DNA from: Strigamia acuminata | Taxonomy: Eukaryota > Arthropoda > Chilopoda > Geophilomorpha > Linotaeniidae | Assembly (NCBI GenBank): GCA_949358305.1 | Contig: OX442319.1 | Coordinates: 8,184,001 to 8,248,000 of the forward strand | DNA length: 64,000 bases | Reading direction: 5' to 3' | In this document: piece by piece, positions 1 through 9,959 of the stretch | Layout: the number at the start of each line of letters is the position of its first letter | Position numbering within the stretch: position 1 is the stretch's first letter | Program-made: the position numbers and the translations under genes | The notes under the pieces: generated by a model | Database searches by the model: none | Told to the model about the DNA's origin: nothing | The model's input: only the letters and a program-made list of their open reading frames with translations

Positions 1-234
1 TGTTTGTTCGGGGACGGAGAGAACGTTAAACTGGTGTTGACGGATGCGAATGCCGAGCAGCGAAGCCAACTTTTGTGGTTATACGTTTATAATTACAACA
101 GCCAGATAGACTGGCCTTTTTTTCTGAGTGTTGTCAAATCGATGTCCTTACAGAACGAATTGAATGTATTAATGAAACGTTGTACGGAAAATCTGCAACG
201 GCTCAGCTCCCAATTGAATTCTTTAAACATTTAA
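1..234 (+). CDS. 3' end of an unidentified gene (partial)
   Basis: An open frame enters from the left edge and ends with TAA at 232-234, giving about 77 residues rich in Leu, Gln and Asn. It contains a WLYVYNYNSQIDWPFF stretch and ends QLNSLNI. I do not recognise the family. A polyadenylation signal, AATAAA, lies at 243-248 just after the stop, which supports a real 3' end rather than a chance frame. There is no visible membrane segment or catalytic motif. Without the upstream exons the function cannot be inferred. Confidence 0.55.
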   Translation, partial: CLFGDGENVKLVLTDANAEQRSQLLWLYVYNYNSQIDWPFFLSVVKSMSLQNELNVLMKRCTENLQRLSSQLNSLNI

Positions 235-464
235 TGTTTCTCAATAAATATAATAATTTTTTAAAAACTGTTTTATGTCGTTATTAATTGATCGTCCGAG
301 AGTTACACGTAATTTTAGCTTTTTTTGCTCCTGGAAAATTAAAATTTTGATTATTTCATATTTATATGACTGAACCGTTTCATAATCCAATCAAGCACAA
401 AGAAATTGGAGTTTGAAATGGTTACCAATTTACTCTATTGGCATCATCCTCGTCGTTTAGAGAT

Positions 465-475
465 TATATAAAAAG
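465..475 (+). promoter_or_regulatory. TATA box of the first LRR gene
   Basis: A TATATAAAAAG motif lies about 50 bp upstream of a good 5' splice site (GT at 522). A 5'-UTR intron is inferred from 522 to 625, ending CTACACAG. The start codon at 634 follows 8 bases into the next exon. The TATA-short exon-intron-ATG arrangement is seen in the sequence; transcription from here is inferred. Confidence 0.6.
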
Positions 476-633
476 AAGTTTGAAAAAAGAACGACTCACA
501 TCTTAGTTTTCTCCAGAGAAGGTAAGTCCAAGAAATCCACAGCCAATTTTATTTTAATTTTCTATTTATTTCTAATTAACGCAAATTTATGTAACTAATT
601 TTTAATTATTCTATTTTCTACACAGATTTTGCA

Positions 634-2073
634 ATGGATTTCATCCAGTTTGGTTTCATCGCGCTCCTTCCCATCTTGGGCATTCAGTCGCAGCTAATTT
701 CGCATTTCAACAAATGCAACCCTAACGGACCCGCGAGTTTCGTGTGCCAAATCGACGAGAGCAGCCAGAACATGATGCTACCAAGACTTAACCCAGACAC
801 TGTAGAATTGACAATCAACGGCGGCAGATTTCGAGTTCTTCAGGGTGCGCCGTTCGAAAAATTCGCGCGGCTTCAGTCGCTCTGGATAGTTGACAGTGAC
901 ATTGAAATTCTGAAAAACACGGCTCTCGAAGGCCTGGAAAGCCTCAAGATATTCACCATGAGCAGCAAACTGCGAACAGTCCGCGAAAACGTATTCAGAC
1001 CAACTCAGGAACTAGAAATGATCGATCTCTCCTTCAACCAAATCAGTGAATTGTATCCATTCGCCGCCGCCGCCGCCCATTTACAGCACTTGCAGAAACT
1101 CTACTTCTTCGACAACCCCACCCTCGAAGTCATTGAAGAACAGGACCTAATCCCGCTCACGAATTCGCCGCTGCGCTACTTGGACATCGCGCGCTGCAAC
1201 TTGCGACGAATCGAAAAAGGCGCGCTCATGCCGCTGAAAAACCTCACGCATTTGTACATGTCGGTCAATCCACTCACGTTCGAGAGTCTGGCGAACGCCC
1301 TCTACAACATCTCGCCAAATCTCAGAGTTCTGTGGCTGAATTACCTCAACCTGACGGAAATCCCGAGCAAAGCCATGGGATTTTTGTCCAGAAGCAGGAT
1401 AGAAGACCTGAGCTTCAAGTACCACAAATTCCGGCACATTCCGCCAGGAAGTTTCCCGCCGATGAGATTTCTCATCAAGATTACGTTGTCGCACGGCAAT
1501 CTGGAGTGGATTGATGGGTCTGTTTTCGAGAGTTGGCCACTCTTGGAGAACCTGGATCTGAGTTACAACCGGTTGACGCAGTTGCCGCTCAACAGTCCGA
1601 TCATTCTGACGAATTTGGTTCATCTGGACGTTTCGCACAACCAGATTCACTTCAATCAGGACAAGTCTTATTTTTTCGCGATGCCCAATTTGGTTTTTTT
1701 GGACATGAGGCATAATAGGTTGACTAAGAATCCACTGCAGTTTGAGAGTTTGACGCAGTTGGAGACGTTGCAGCTTTCTTATAATTCGATCGTGTCTTGG
1801 AAGACTCCGGTCATTTCTGGGAAGTATATGGAGTTGGCGAGGCTTTTTTTGTCCGATAACGAACTCACTTCTGTCACGCCTGCGATGCTGGCGGATTTCA
1901 AGGAGTTGGAGTTTATCAATTTGCATTTTAATCCTTTTAATTGCACTTCTTGTGATATGTATCATTTTGCACGGTGGGTGAACCACACTAATTATTTGCA
2001 GTATGTAAGGTGCAAGAAACCGGAAGGGATTCCTGTTATCTATATGAAAAGACCGCCGGATTGCCATTTGTAA
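634..2073 (+). CDS. Secreted leucine-rich-repeat protein, copy 1
   Basis: This is a 479-residue protein in one coding exon. It starts with a hydrophobic signal peptide (about residues 1-20), then a Cys-containing N-terminal cap, then about 14 LRRs of the extracellular LxxLxLxxNxL type (for example LENLDLSYNRL and LVHLDVSHNQI). It ends in an LRRCT-like cap with NPFNC, a Cys-x-x-Cys pair and a final PPDC. There is no transmembrane helix or TIR domain, so it looks secreted and not like a full Toll receptor. Several N-x-S/T glycosylation sites are visible. The ATG at 634 lies just after the inferred 5'-UTR intron. It is the first of three tandem paralogues. Secreted LRR proteins of this kind act in adhesion or immune recognition in animals; the role here is unknown. 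Confidence 0.85.
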   Translation: MDFIQFGFIALLPILGIQSQLISHFNKCNPNGPASFVCQIDESSQNMMLPRLNPDTVELTINGGRFRVLQGAPFEKFARLQSLWIVDSDIEILKNTALEGLESLKIFTMSSKLRTVRENVFRPTQELEMIDLSFNQISELYPFAAAAAHLQHLQKLYFFDNPTLEVIEEQDLIPLTNSPLRYLDIARCNLRRIEKGALMPLKNLTHLYMSVNPLTFESLANALYNISPNLRVLWLNYLNLTEIPSKAMGFLSRSRIEDLSFKYHKFRHIPPGSFPPMRFLIKITLSHGNLEWIDGSVFESWPLLENLDLSYNRLTQLPLNSPIILTNLVHLDVSHNQIHFNQDKSYFFAMPNLVFLDMRHNRLTKNPLQFESLTQLETLQLSYNSIVSWKTPVISGKYMELARLFLSDNELTSVTPAMLADFKELEFINLHFNPFNCTSCDMYHFARWVNHTNYLQYVRCKKPEGIPVIYMKRPPDCHL

Positions 2074-3064
2074 AACAGCAAAAATCAGAAAAATTCTTAG
2101 ATCAAAAAGAATAAATATTATTGTAATTAAATGTATGCTATGTAAATGTAACCTCATTTTTTTGCAGTTTGTTATAAATAAATATTAATGAGTGCTATAA
2201 TTATAATTTTATCAGATTTCACAATATGGAATAATTTGATTGTCAATAAAATTACACTTTTTGAAGATATATTGTATTAATTTAATTTTGGAATTAAAAC
2301 AAGAATAATTATTAATTAATTAATTAATTAATTATAAGCCCATCTGTGGATATTTTATTTTTATTTCAAGGTCGAATTTCTGCGTAGTAGCTTTTATTAC
2401 TTCAATACTGTACAAGCCAATGACCATTTTTGCAAATGCAAGTTCAAGTTCAAGATCAAATAAATTATTAAAACCAATTGGTAAAAAAAAATCGATTATT
2501 TAATCACGTGTTATAATACATTAGTTTATTGCACTTGGAACAAAGCCTAAAAGGAATTTAAAAAAAAAAAATTTTCATTGAACCGTTCATTGGCCCAAGC
2601 ATAAAATTGTCAAACTATACCTAAAATTTGTCACTCATTTCAGTCATTGTTTTGAGCCATTGCTAGACAACACCCTGCTAATAACAAGCTAAAAAAATAC
2701 ATACAACTACCGGTACTACATATCCTCACATTTCAGGTAAGTCTAAAAAATTTATATTAAAATTCTTCCACAAAAATCTTTTCCTTTCAATTCGTAAATT
2801 TTCCAACCGAAAGAAATCAAGTAATTGCAAAAGTAATAATATTTTGATTTTGATTTTGGTTATAATTGCAAAAATAATAAATTAGAAATAATTTTATTTT
2901 GAAAGGATGTGATGTAATGGGTGCATAGAAGGATATGGGAATCAAAAGTCAATTTTGAGTAGTTTACCAGTCAAAATCAATCTAAAAAAATTGCAAAAGT
3001 AAAAAATATTTTACACCAATTTTAATTATAATTTTTATTTCTTTTCTCAAAGTTTCTTTGCAAA
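2074..3064. other. Intergenic region between LRR copies 1 and 2
   Basis: AT-rich DNA holding the copy 1 3' UTR, with AATAAA signals near 2111 and 2177, and an ATTA microsatellite around 2305-2335. It also holds the copy 2 5' leader: a CAG/GTAAGT donor with GT at 2737 and an acceptor TTCTCAAAG ending at 3052, 12 bases before the copy 2 ATG. This repeats the leader-intron layout of copy 1. No other gene is visible. Confidence 0.55.
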
Positions 3065-4030
3065 ATGCCAGCATTGTACGCATTGATCGCACTTGCTCTT
3101 CTCTGCACCACTGCACTTTCAACCCAACCACCATTTTGTAGATCCGACCGCCCAAAGAGTTACTTATGCAGTGGCGACGAAGGCGTTGACGGTTACGACG
3201 CCATTCTGTCAGACTTGGCAAACGACACGTTTGACCTTCTCATCAACGGCGGCAGATTCTCCGAACTCGGAGGACGACCTTTCGAGAATTTCACGCAATT
3301 AGAGATCTTGTGGATAATTGGCAGCAGGCTGGAAGTGATCAAAGACTCGGCATTCATCGGCCTCGTCAACCTCAAGGTCCTGACAATCAACGGGAAATTG
3401 AAAACGGTGGAAGAAAACACTTTCACGTCTTGTCCCGTGTTGGAAACCATCAATTTCCCGCACAATCAAATCGTCAATTTGTTGCCATTCACGACGGCCA
3501 TGGCGCCTTTGACCCATTTAAAGAAAGTCGAGTTCCTGGACAACCCGACACTCGAAACGATTCACGCAAACGATTTTGCGCCGCTCAAAGACTCGCCTTT
3601 GAGCATCATTCAGTTCACCAGATGCAACATCAAAAAGATAGGCGAAGGTGCGTTCGCTCATCTCACTATTTTGCGACGTCTGTATTTGTCGGAAAATCCA
3701 CTGGACGAAGAGAATTTGGCGAATGCGCTGTGTAATATCACGACGGAGCTGAATTTCCTCGAATTAAATAACGTTAATGTGACAGAAGTCCCGCGAAAAG
3801 CGTTGGATTATTTGACCAATACGAAAATCGAAGAGTTGAGTATGAAAAGTAATAAATTCCAAACGATACCGGCCGGGAGTTTTCCAAAAATGGCGAATTT
3901 GATCGATCTTAGTTTGTCGCACGGGAGTTTGGAATGGATCGACGCAGGGGTGTTTGAAAATTGGCCCACTTTGCAAAAACTCGACGTTAGTTATAATAAT
4001 AAACTAACGATATTGTTTGGAAGAAATTAG
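3065..4030 (+). CDS. Secreted leucine-rich-repeat protein, copy 2 (C-terminally truncated)
   Basis: This 321-residue paralogue of the LRR genes on either side has a signal peptide (MPALYALIALALLC), the same N-terminal cap, and about nine LRRs that align with copies 1 and 3. After LQKLDVSYNN the homology stops, and the frame ends within a few residues (KLTILFGRN). In both neighbours this point is followed by about 150 further residues holding five or so LRRs and the LRRCT cap. The stop is followed by AT-rich DNA with an AATAAA near 4127. It is either a recent truncation or pseudogene, or a short soluble variant. The intact frame over 960 bp suggests the loss is recent or the product is tolerated. 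Confidence 0.75.
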   Translation: MPALYALIALALLCTTALSTQPPFCRSDRPKSYLCSGDEGVDGYDAILSDLANDTFDLLINGGRFSELGGRPFENFTQLEILWIIGSRLEVIKDSAFIGLVNLKVLTINGKLKTVEENTFTSCPVLETINFPHNQIVNLLPFTTAMAPLTHLKKVEFLDNPTLETIHANDFAPLKDSPLSIIQFTRCNIKKIGEGAFAHLTILRRLYLSENPLDEENLANALCNITTELNFLELNNVNVTEVPRKALDYLTNTKIEELSMKSNKFQTIPAGSFPKMANLIDLSLSHGSLEWIDAGVFENWPTLQKLDVSYNNKLTILFGRN

Positions 4031-4621
4031 ATCAATGTACGAAATTACTAAGTAGTGTGTACATTTATTTTTCAGTTTGCATAAAAATTGTCAAAAAAAT
4101 ATAAAAATGCTGTTTTTTTCAAAAAAATAAATTAATTTATGGTTGAAACTGAGCTGCGGGCCCCGCAACGGACTCTGGGCCCCGGAAATGACCAACCGGA
4201 AGTAATGTGGATCAACTGAATGACTCGCGAGTTGTTCATCGCATCCGACCACCCACTTTTATTATTTATACATAAATTAGGTGTTTGCACGTGACTCCCA
4301 TTTATATTTTATATTCCCTACATTTCTCAATCTCGCATTATGCAACTTTAATTTTCTAATCGGAACATCCGCCAAGTGGACACAAACTAGCTACGGAAAT
4401 TTAAGAAAACTGTTCATAGTCAAGGTCAGGTATTGTTCATTGCTTTATCTCAACTAATTTCTTACATAAGCGCCTCAAATAACAACATTGCTCTTTCTAA
4501 GTGTGCACTACACTCTTTAGATCTTTAAATAAATAAATAAATAAACAAAAAATTTGCAAAAATACTAAATTCCACTTTTAATAGAATTTTCTTTTTATTA
4601 TTCAGTTGCAGACTTGCAGCC
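4031..4621. other. Intergenic region between LRR copies 2 and 3
   Basis: AT-rich spacer with a short GC-rich island at about 4150-4250, containing GGGCCCC-type motifs. A likely 5'-UTR intron of copy 3 runs from a TCAG/GTATTG donor (GT at 4430) to an acceptor TTATTCAG ending at 4605, with the ATG 16 bases downstream. Nothing else recognisable was found. Confidence 0.4.
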
Positions 4622-6067
4622 ATGTCTAATATCCACTGGATATTGAGCTTCTTTACACTCATCACGTGCGTGGACGTGGAACGACACACGCAAATGTGCG
4701 AATCACCCGAACCACAATCATTTTCCTGCCACATTAATTCCACCTTCCACTCATTATCCAGAGTGCCTTTCGACGCGCTCTACATGGTCGTCACGATCGA
4801 GGACAAATTCCACACGCTGGAAGAAAACCCGTTCGAAAAATTCATGTCACTTCAAGTTCTGAACATCGGCCGCAGTGGACTCGAAATATTATCCAACTCC
4901 GCCTTCGGTGGACTCTCGAACCTCGCCACGCTCACCGTCCGCGGCAAAATACGCATCATCGAAAACAACACGTTCAGGCCGTGCCATTCCCTTCGACGAT
5001 TAGACTTGGCCGACAACGAAATTTTCCAGTTGTACTACTTGGCCATTGCTCTCGAACCGCTGGTCAACTTGGAAACACTCATACTCACTCGCAACCCCCT
5101 CGAATCGATCTCGGTTCACGCATTATCCGCTCTAAGACACTCGTCGATCGTCAATCTGGACCTGACGGATTGCCAACTGAATTACATCGGACAGGCGGCC
5201 TTGTCGAATCTCACTCGTCTGATTCGTCTAAAGATGTCGCACAACCCGATAACTCACTCCAACTTGGAGAACGCGTTGAATAACGTGTCGAGCGAGCTCA
5301 GAGTGCTCAAGCTGGACAATTTGAATCTGACGTGTTTCCCGCTGCACGCCATGCGGTGGATTTCCGCACTCGAAGAACTGAGTTTGACGCATCACGAATT
5401 CAAAGTGATCGACAACGCGAGTGTTCCGCTCATGGCGCACTTGCAGAAGCTGAATCTCTCGCACGGCGCTTTGGATAGGATCGATAAGTCGGTTTTCTTC
5501 AATTGGCCCGGTCTGCAGACACTGGATGTAAGTTACAATAATCTTGCGGATGTTCCTTTTGACGGACCGATCGTACTGGTGAACTTGACCTACTTGGATT
5601 TGTCGCATAATCAAATCAATTTGAACCCGGACCCGGTGAATTTCTCGTTGATTACACCGAATTTGATGTTTTTGCAATTATCTTATAATAATGTCACGTA
5701 TAATCCCATTCAGTATGAAAAATTGAAGAAATTGGAAACTTTGCATTTGAATCATAATTTGATAATTCCCTGGCACAGATCGCTCATTTCGGATAGTGAT
5801 TTTTCACTCAAGGCGTTGTATGTCGATAATAATCAATTGACAACTGTGACGCCTGCCATGTTGTCAGATTTTGCTGTTTTAAGACATTTGAGTTTGCAGA
5901 ATAATCCTTTTGCCTGCATCACGTGCGAAGTATACGAACTTGCCAAGTGGATAAATAAGACGAGTACACATTTGATTGATGCGGGTGATATTAAATGCAA
6001 GAAACCTGAAGAAAAGCGAGTGGTACTGATGAAGGAACCGTTTTATTGCAATATGACGAAGGCGTGA
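4622..6067 (+). CDS. Secreted leucine-rich-repeat protein, copy 3
   Basis: This 481-residue protein is collinear with copy 1. It has a short signal peptide (MSNIHWILSFFTLITC), an N-cap with two Cys, about 14 extracellular-type LRRs with many N-x-S/T sites, and a C-terminal cap with NPFACITC and a final Cys pair. No transmembrane or cytoplasmic domain follows. The coding part is intronless, as in its neighbours. Conservation with copy 1 is clear (for example VTPAMLxDF followed by a shared C-cap), but divergence is substantial, so the duplication is not very recent. AATAAA signals lie near 6123 and 6171. Confidence 0.85.
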   Translation: MSNIHWILSFFTLITCVDVERHTQMCESPEPQSFSCHINSTFHSLSRVPFDALYMVVTIEDKFHTLEENPFEKFMSLQVLNIGRSGLEILSNSAFGGLSNLATLTVRGKIRIIENNTFRPCHSLRRLDLADNEIFQLYYLAIALEPLVNLETLILTRNPLESISVHALSALRHSSIVNLDLTDCQLNYIGQAALSNLTRLIRLKMSHNPITHSNLENALNNVSSELRVLKLDNLNLTCFPLHAMRWISALEELSLTHHEFKVIDNASVPLMAHLQKLNLSHGALDRIDKSVFFNWPGLQTLDVSYNNLADVPFDGPIVLVNLTYLDLSHNQINLNPDPVNFSLITPNLMFLQLSYNNVTYNPIQYEKLKKLETLHLNHNLIIPWHRSLISDSDFSLKALYVDNNQLTTVTPAMLSDFAVLRHLSLQNNPFACITCEVYELAKWINKTSTHLIDAGDIKCKKPEEKRVVLMKEPFYCNMTKA

Positions 6068-6887
6068 TGAATTACTATAAATTGAAACCGTAAATATAGA
6101 AATCGAACATGTTAATGTACGAAATAAAATGTAAATAAAATGAAATATTCAGCAGTTCTGTTTTGTGTGTACAATAAATGTGAGTTAGAAGTTCACTTTT
6201 AGTTTCGTGTTTGAAATACAAAATCCGGAAGTGTATTGGAGTGTTAAACTCCATTGGAAAACTCCTCCCACAATTAGCACAAAGTTACGACATAATTATA
6301 AGCAACAAGATGCATTTATATACCATTTTCGTAACAAAAAGTGCAAAAATATATGTTTTTTTTATTTTTGTTAAAACGTATCAAGGATGTGGTTTGGCGT
6401 TGGAATTCTCTTTTTACGGATTTGGTAGGATTCGAGAAACCATTTAATGTGGACTCTAGGAGAAGGAACTATTAAACACTGTGGTGACCTTAAAAGTTTG
6501 TAACTTGATTAAATTGTCAAAATTAAAAAATATTTATAAATTAGTAACGGACTTTACATGACTAAAAATGCTTTTTTTGTCAACTCAGTGTATTTAAATG
6601 TCTGAACTTTTATTTTAACACGAAGAAAAAACATATTTTTGCATGTCCTTATATTATCTTTGACAATCGAATTACTCATGTATTAACATGGTGTGCAAAC
6701 AATTTCATGGCACAAACAGCAGTGAGAATAAAGCAATATTTGTGACTTCTAGCAGAGAAATCGGGCCCTTGTAAAATTAGTGGGAAATAAAAAAATTACA
6801 TCTACGGGGTTTGAATTCTCTCTTTAAAAAATTATTTTACTTTTTTTTTTATTGTCAATTGATTAAACTTTCGAAATTAAAAAATAT
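6068..6887. other. Non-coding region with a 40-45 bp direct repeat
   Basis: AT-rich DNA between the LRR cluster and the Cdc25 3' end. A block of about 42 bp around 6503-6545 recurs at about 6858-6900 with few changes; both contain AAATTAAAAAATATTTAT and end in ATTAGTA. The second copy overlaps the last codons and stop of the Cdc25 gene. No gene is supported in this stretch. Confidence 0.45.
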
Positions 6888-7808
6888 TTATGAATTAGTA
6901 GAAAAAGTCAAACACGGAAGGAGTAGTGCAAAGACTCCAACGGAAATAATGCACAACGCCGTTTTTGACCAAAAGAAAGGTGAAAAAGAGAACTTAGCTG
7001 AATTGGGGGAAACATCGACTGTTACGGGCCGCGGGAGCATCGGTCTGTACGATTGCGGCTCACAACACTCGAGAAAACCCTCGTAAAATGCCTTGTAACC
7101 GCTATCGAGCACGTAAATTTCCGGGTAAAACAAACTCGGGTACTCGTTCGTTTCTCGATCCTTATTCCGCAAGAAACGACACATGGAAGGGCCTCTTTGC
7201 GACGAAAATTCACAATGGAATATCAAAACCACGGATTCGTGAATTTGCTGGAAAAACTCCAATTCCAAACTCTCTTTTGTGTTTACATTAATAGCACCTC
7301 GTACGTGTCCGCCTTCGTATTCGTAGGGCAGTCGACAATCAATTACGACGTATTTCTCGACTCGCGAGGTGAAATCGCCATTCAACAGACGAAACATGGT
7401 GTGAGCCGAAATAGATTTCAAATCCTGATGTTTCCCCGCGATCAGGGGCAGTGCGCACGGACGACTAAAATCTCCGATCAAATCGGGATTGTCCGTACCG
7501 AGTTCGACAGCTTTCATTATGTTGTCGGCATCCGATTCCGAGTAACAGCGACTAAAAGCATCGGAGAATAAATGTTTTCTGCTCGAGTTTGTGCCCAATG
7601 AAACTGCTTTTCTTCGTTTATTTGAATCTTTTGAACGTTTCTCTCGAAACAAGCCTCGATTGCAATTGCGTGCCTTTAATTTATTTCCGTTAAACCTCAT
7701 TGGAGTTGTCGTGAGCGGCTGCTCCACGAGTTGTCTAATGCCTTTTGGCTTCGGTGTTCCGAAATCCAAATGTTCAGCCGACAGAAACTTCTCGTTAGAA
7801 ATGTCCAT
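6888..7808 (-). CDS. cdc25: Cdc25-type M-phase inducer phosphatase
   Basis: This 306-residue, single-exon protein would remove inhibitory phosphates from Cdk1 and Cdk2. The C-terminal rhodanese-like catalytic domain is plain: IGDFSRPCALP, GKHQDLK, VVIDCRLPYEYEGGH, and the active-site loop HCEFSSQRGP with catalytic Cys near residue 199 and Arg five positions on, then YPEIYVLDSGYKAF. The regulatory N-terminus is short (about 110 residues) and basic. I chose the ATG at 7808 because a TATA box at about 7895-7905 lies inside the longer open frame, and that frame opens only with GTG. An oddity is that the canonical domain is followed by a strongly hydrophobic stretch (about residues 279-302) ending TFSTNS. 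The lack of introns leaves room for a retrocopy origin. Confidence 0.9.
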   Translation of the reverse strand: MDISNEKFLSAEHLDFGTPKPKGIRQLVEQPLTTTPMRFNGNKLKARNCNRGLFREKRSKDSNKRRKAVSLGTNSSRKHLFSDAFSRCYSESDADNIMKAVELGTDNPDLIGDFSRPCALPLIAGKHQDLKSISAHTMFRLLNGDFTSRVEKYVVIDCRLPYEYEGGHVRGAINVNTKESLELEFFQQIHESVVLIFHCEFSSQRGPSMCRFLRNKDRETNEYPSLFYPEIYVLDSGYKAFYEGFLECCEPQSYRPMLPRPVTVDVSPNSAKFSFSPFFWSKTALCIISVGVFALLLPCLTFSTNS

Positions 7809-7892
7809 TATGAACTTATGCGAGAACGAATGATTGTGTACGACAAAGCTTAAGACAACTGAATTAACAGATACTTTATTCAATAATGGTTG

Positions 7893-8019
7893 GGGGTTTA
7901 TATACCCCAATAATGTCACGTTCTGTAAACGTGACGATGTCTCGTCTTATATACATGACAGGTCACTCGGCCAATCGGTGTCGAGTTGACCAATACATTC
8001 CAAATGTGTATTGTCCAAT
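7893..8019 (-). promoter_or_regulatory. Cdc25 promoter: TATA box and three CCAAT boxes
   Basis: On the minus strand GGTATATAAACC lies about 90 bp upstream of the ATG at 7808. On the plus strand CCAAT occurs at 7971, 7990 and 8015, about 100-150 bp upstream of the start site expected from the TATA box. Clustered inverted CCAAT boxes are the known NF-Y arrangement of cell-cycle promoters, including those of CDC25 genes. The motifs are seen; binding is inferred. Confidence 0.5.
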
Positions 8020-9470
8020 CCAACACATTATTTCACTATTTATAACGTAATTTCAACGTTATTGATGTAATGGAACTGACTTGTGAGAATGCTTAACGTT
8101 TGTACAACGCATATTTTTTTCCACAACATTTTTCAAAAGGTGTAAACATAGGCACAAGCTCCGCATTGTTGCTTCACGGCAGTCCACCGAATTAACAATA
8201 TGGGGATGGAGAAACTCTAATATTGTACAAAAATGTGTGAGAAATGATTCCTTTTGCCATACTAACAACAATTTTATGTCCGAAAACTAATTGTACCAAG
8301 TTTTTTGATAAGAAAATGAATTTCTAAGTTCAAAAGAGAGCGACAAAAACAAAGGAATTTTGTGAAAATTTTTCTTTGCAGTTTTTAAATCTATTATTTT
8401 TTTTTGTTGGGGAGCGTTAATGAAATTGGCATTACAGTACTTGTACACCTCTCTTGATGTTAAATTCAACAAAGTCATTTATTTCACTCATTTTTATTCA
8501 TTTAAGCACACTTTAAAGTATTAGCTTAATCAATTTGAACACACCTGAAAATTTTAAAGAAAATTGGGAATTAAAATAATGTTGGAAGCAACAATGTATA
8601 TAATTCACAAACCGCTCACTGCCGACCATTGCGAGCACCATTGACTTGTCCGAACTTGCCATCGTCGTCACAGCAGCAACGCTTGCCGTGAACCATCGCC
8701 GCTGTCTGCAAGCTACCGTCGACTTGCCATCGTACGTGCAGCGCAATTTGTCTCGGCGAGTCCGCCTCACCATTTTCTGCGTAACAACAAGCCGTTGTTA
8801 CGCGCTATTTTTATTTCTCGTGAGCATTGTAGCTCACATTTCATTCTTATTATTAATTTATTAATCTTAAATTTATCCTTAAAACCCATAAACCAGCAAT
8901 CAGAGCTGCCACAAGTTTCAATGCAAACTGCAGAGAACTTACACCCTTGCTACTAGAAAGAGTTCTCGCCTTAGGAACAATTAAAAGGGTTTAAGAGGAT
9001 TAGTTGCGGCCATTGCGAGATGTTTGAAGCTTGTAATTTATTTTTTCTATTTCCTGCTAACACGCATTCATTATTTTAATAATAGATAAACGATAAAATT
9101 TTGGAATATAGTTATTTATATAAGATTAATGTCCTTTAATGTGTTGTGCATTTATAACAGTGGAAACTGTACTTTCCAATTATAGACTGACAACTTACTT
9201 GCCGTGGTTCTTTTTTGACCATGTGGTTTTGATGACAGCATCATGCTGATGCGTTGTTTTGTTAGAGTTTGCTATTGTAGAGGCCGGAGTTTGAGTTTAC
9301 CTCTTTCAAACAACAAATGCCTTTGAAGTAAATAGCAGTCTCTTTGCGCACGACCTAGTTACCAATTGTCGCAACCTAAACCCATCTGCACCCGAGAAAC
9401 CAGAATATGACATGTTGTGCATCAAGTATCAAGTATCCAAGTATCCAAGTGCCCGTACAAGAGTTTTAAG
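8020..9470. other. Gene-poor spacer
   Basis: AT-rich DNA with only short open frames of unremarkable composition. A GC-richer patch at about 8600-8780 has open frames on both strands, but none has a recognisable domain or a clear splice context. No gene is called. Confidence 0.35.
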
Positions 9471-9479
9471 TCATTTTTT

Positions 9480-9910
9480 ACTTGGAACTGACAGAAATGC
9501 AGAATCAAAATGCAGAGTTACTAGCCAAGATGGATTTATTAAAAAAGATTTTAGTTGGAAAGGAAATGGAGGACAGCAATGACCTAATTTTCTGCAGATG
9601 TTATCAGTCTCAACCGTCGCCATTGTAATGGAGGGTATGAAAAAGCCATTAAAATCAATTGTTTGTTAATGTATATCAATTAGGAAGTGTTTGTTGATTT
9701 TTGTTTGGGTTAAATTAACCAGGTATTTATTGTTTTTGTTGAATAAAATTAGAAAGAACAGATCGGAACTGGTGAAAACAAAAATTTACCTTTAGAAGCT
9801 AAGGTGGATTGTTTTGATTTCCACTCTAGTCGTCAACAAATTCGAGGACAGTCCTGATCTGATTTTGTGTAAATGCTATCTGTCGTAACCCCTCGCCAAT
9901 TTCGTTTTTG
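9480..9910 (+). repeat. Tandem duplicated gene fragment (two diverged copies)
   Basis: Two blocks, about 9490-9630 and 9765-9905, align over more than 100 bp. They share GAGGACAG, ATTT(T)-TG(C/T) and CC(G/C)TCGCCA landmarks at an offset of about 280 bp. Copy 1 has an open frame from an ATG near 9498 that looks like a short coiled coil (MQNQNAELLAKMDLLKK) and ends CRCYQSQPSPL. Copy 2 is broken. Further on, 10045-10170 resembles the segment beginning ATCGGGAGCAGCAAATCC in the 24-33 kb array, so this is probably an older outlying member of the same repeat family. Confidence 0.4.
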
Positions 9911-9959
9911 TACTTACCGGTACATCAATTGTTCAAGAATTTACTTCAATTCGCAAGTA

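Noticed and set aside
1147-2157. 336-codon frame antisense to LRR copy 1
   Set aside because: It overlaps an LRR gene with clear domains and has a low-complexity Arg/Gln translation; it is a shadow of codon bias.
7809-7919. Longer Cdc25 N-terminus
   Set aside because: The extension opens with GTG and contains the TATA box; the ATG at 7808 is the better start.
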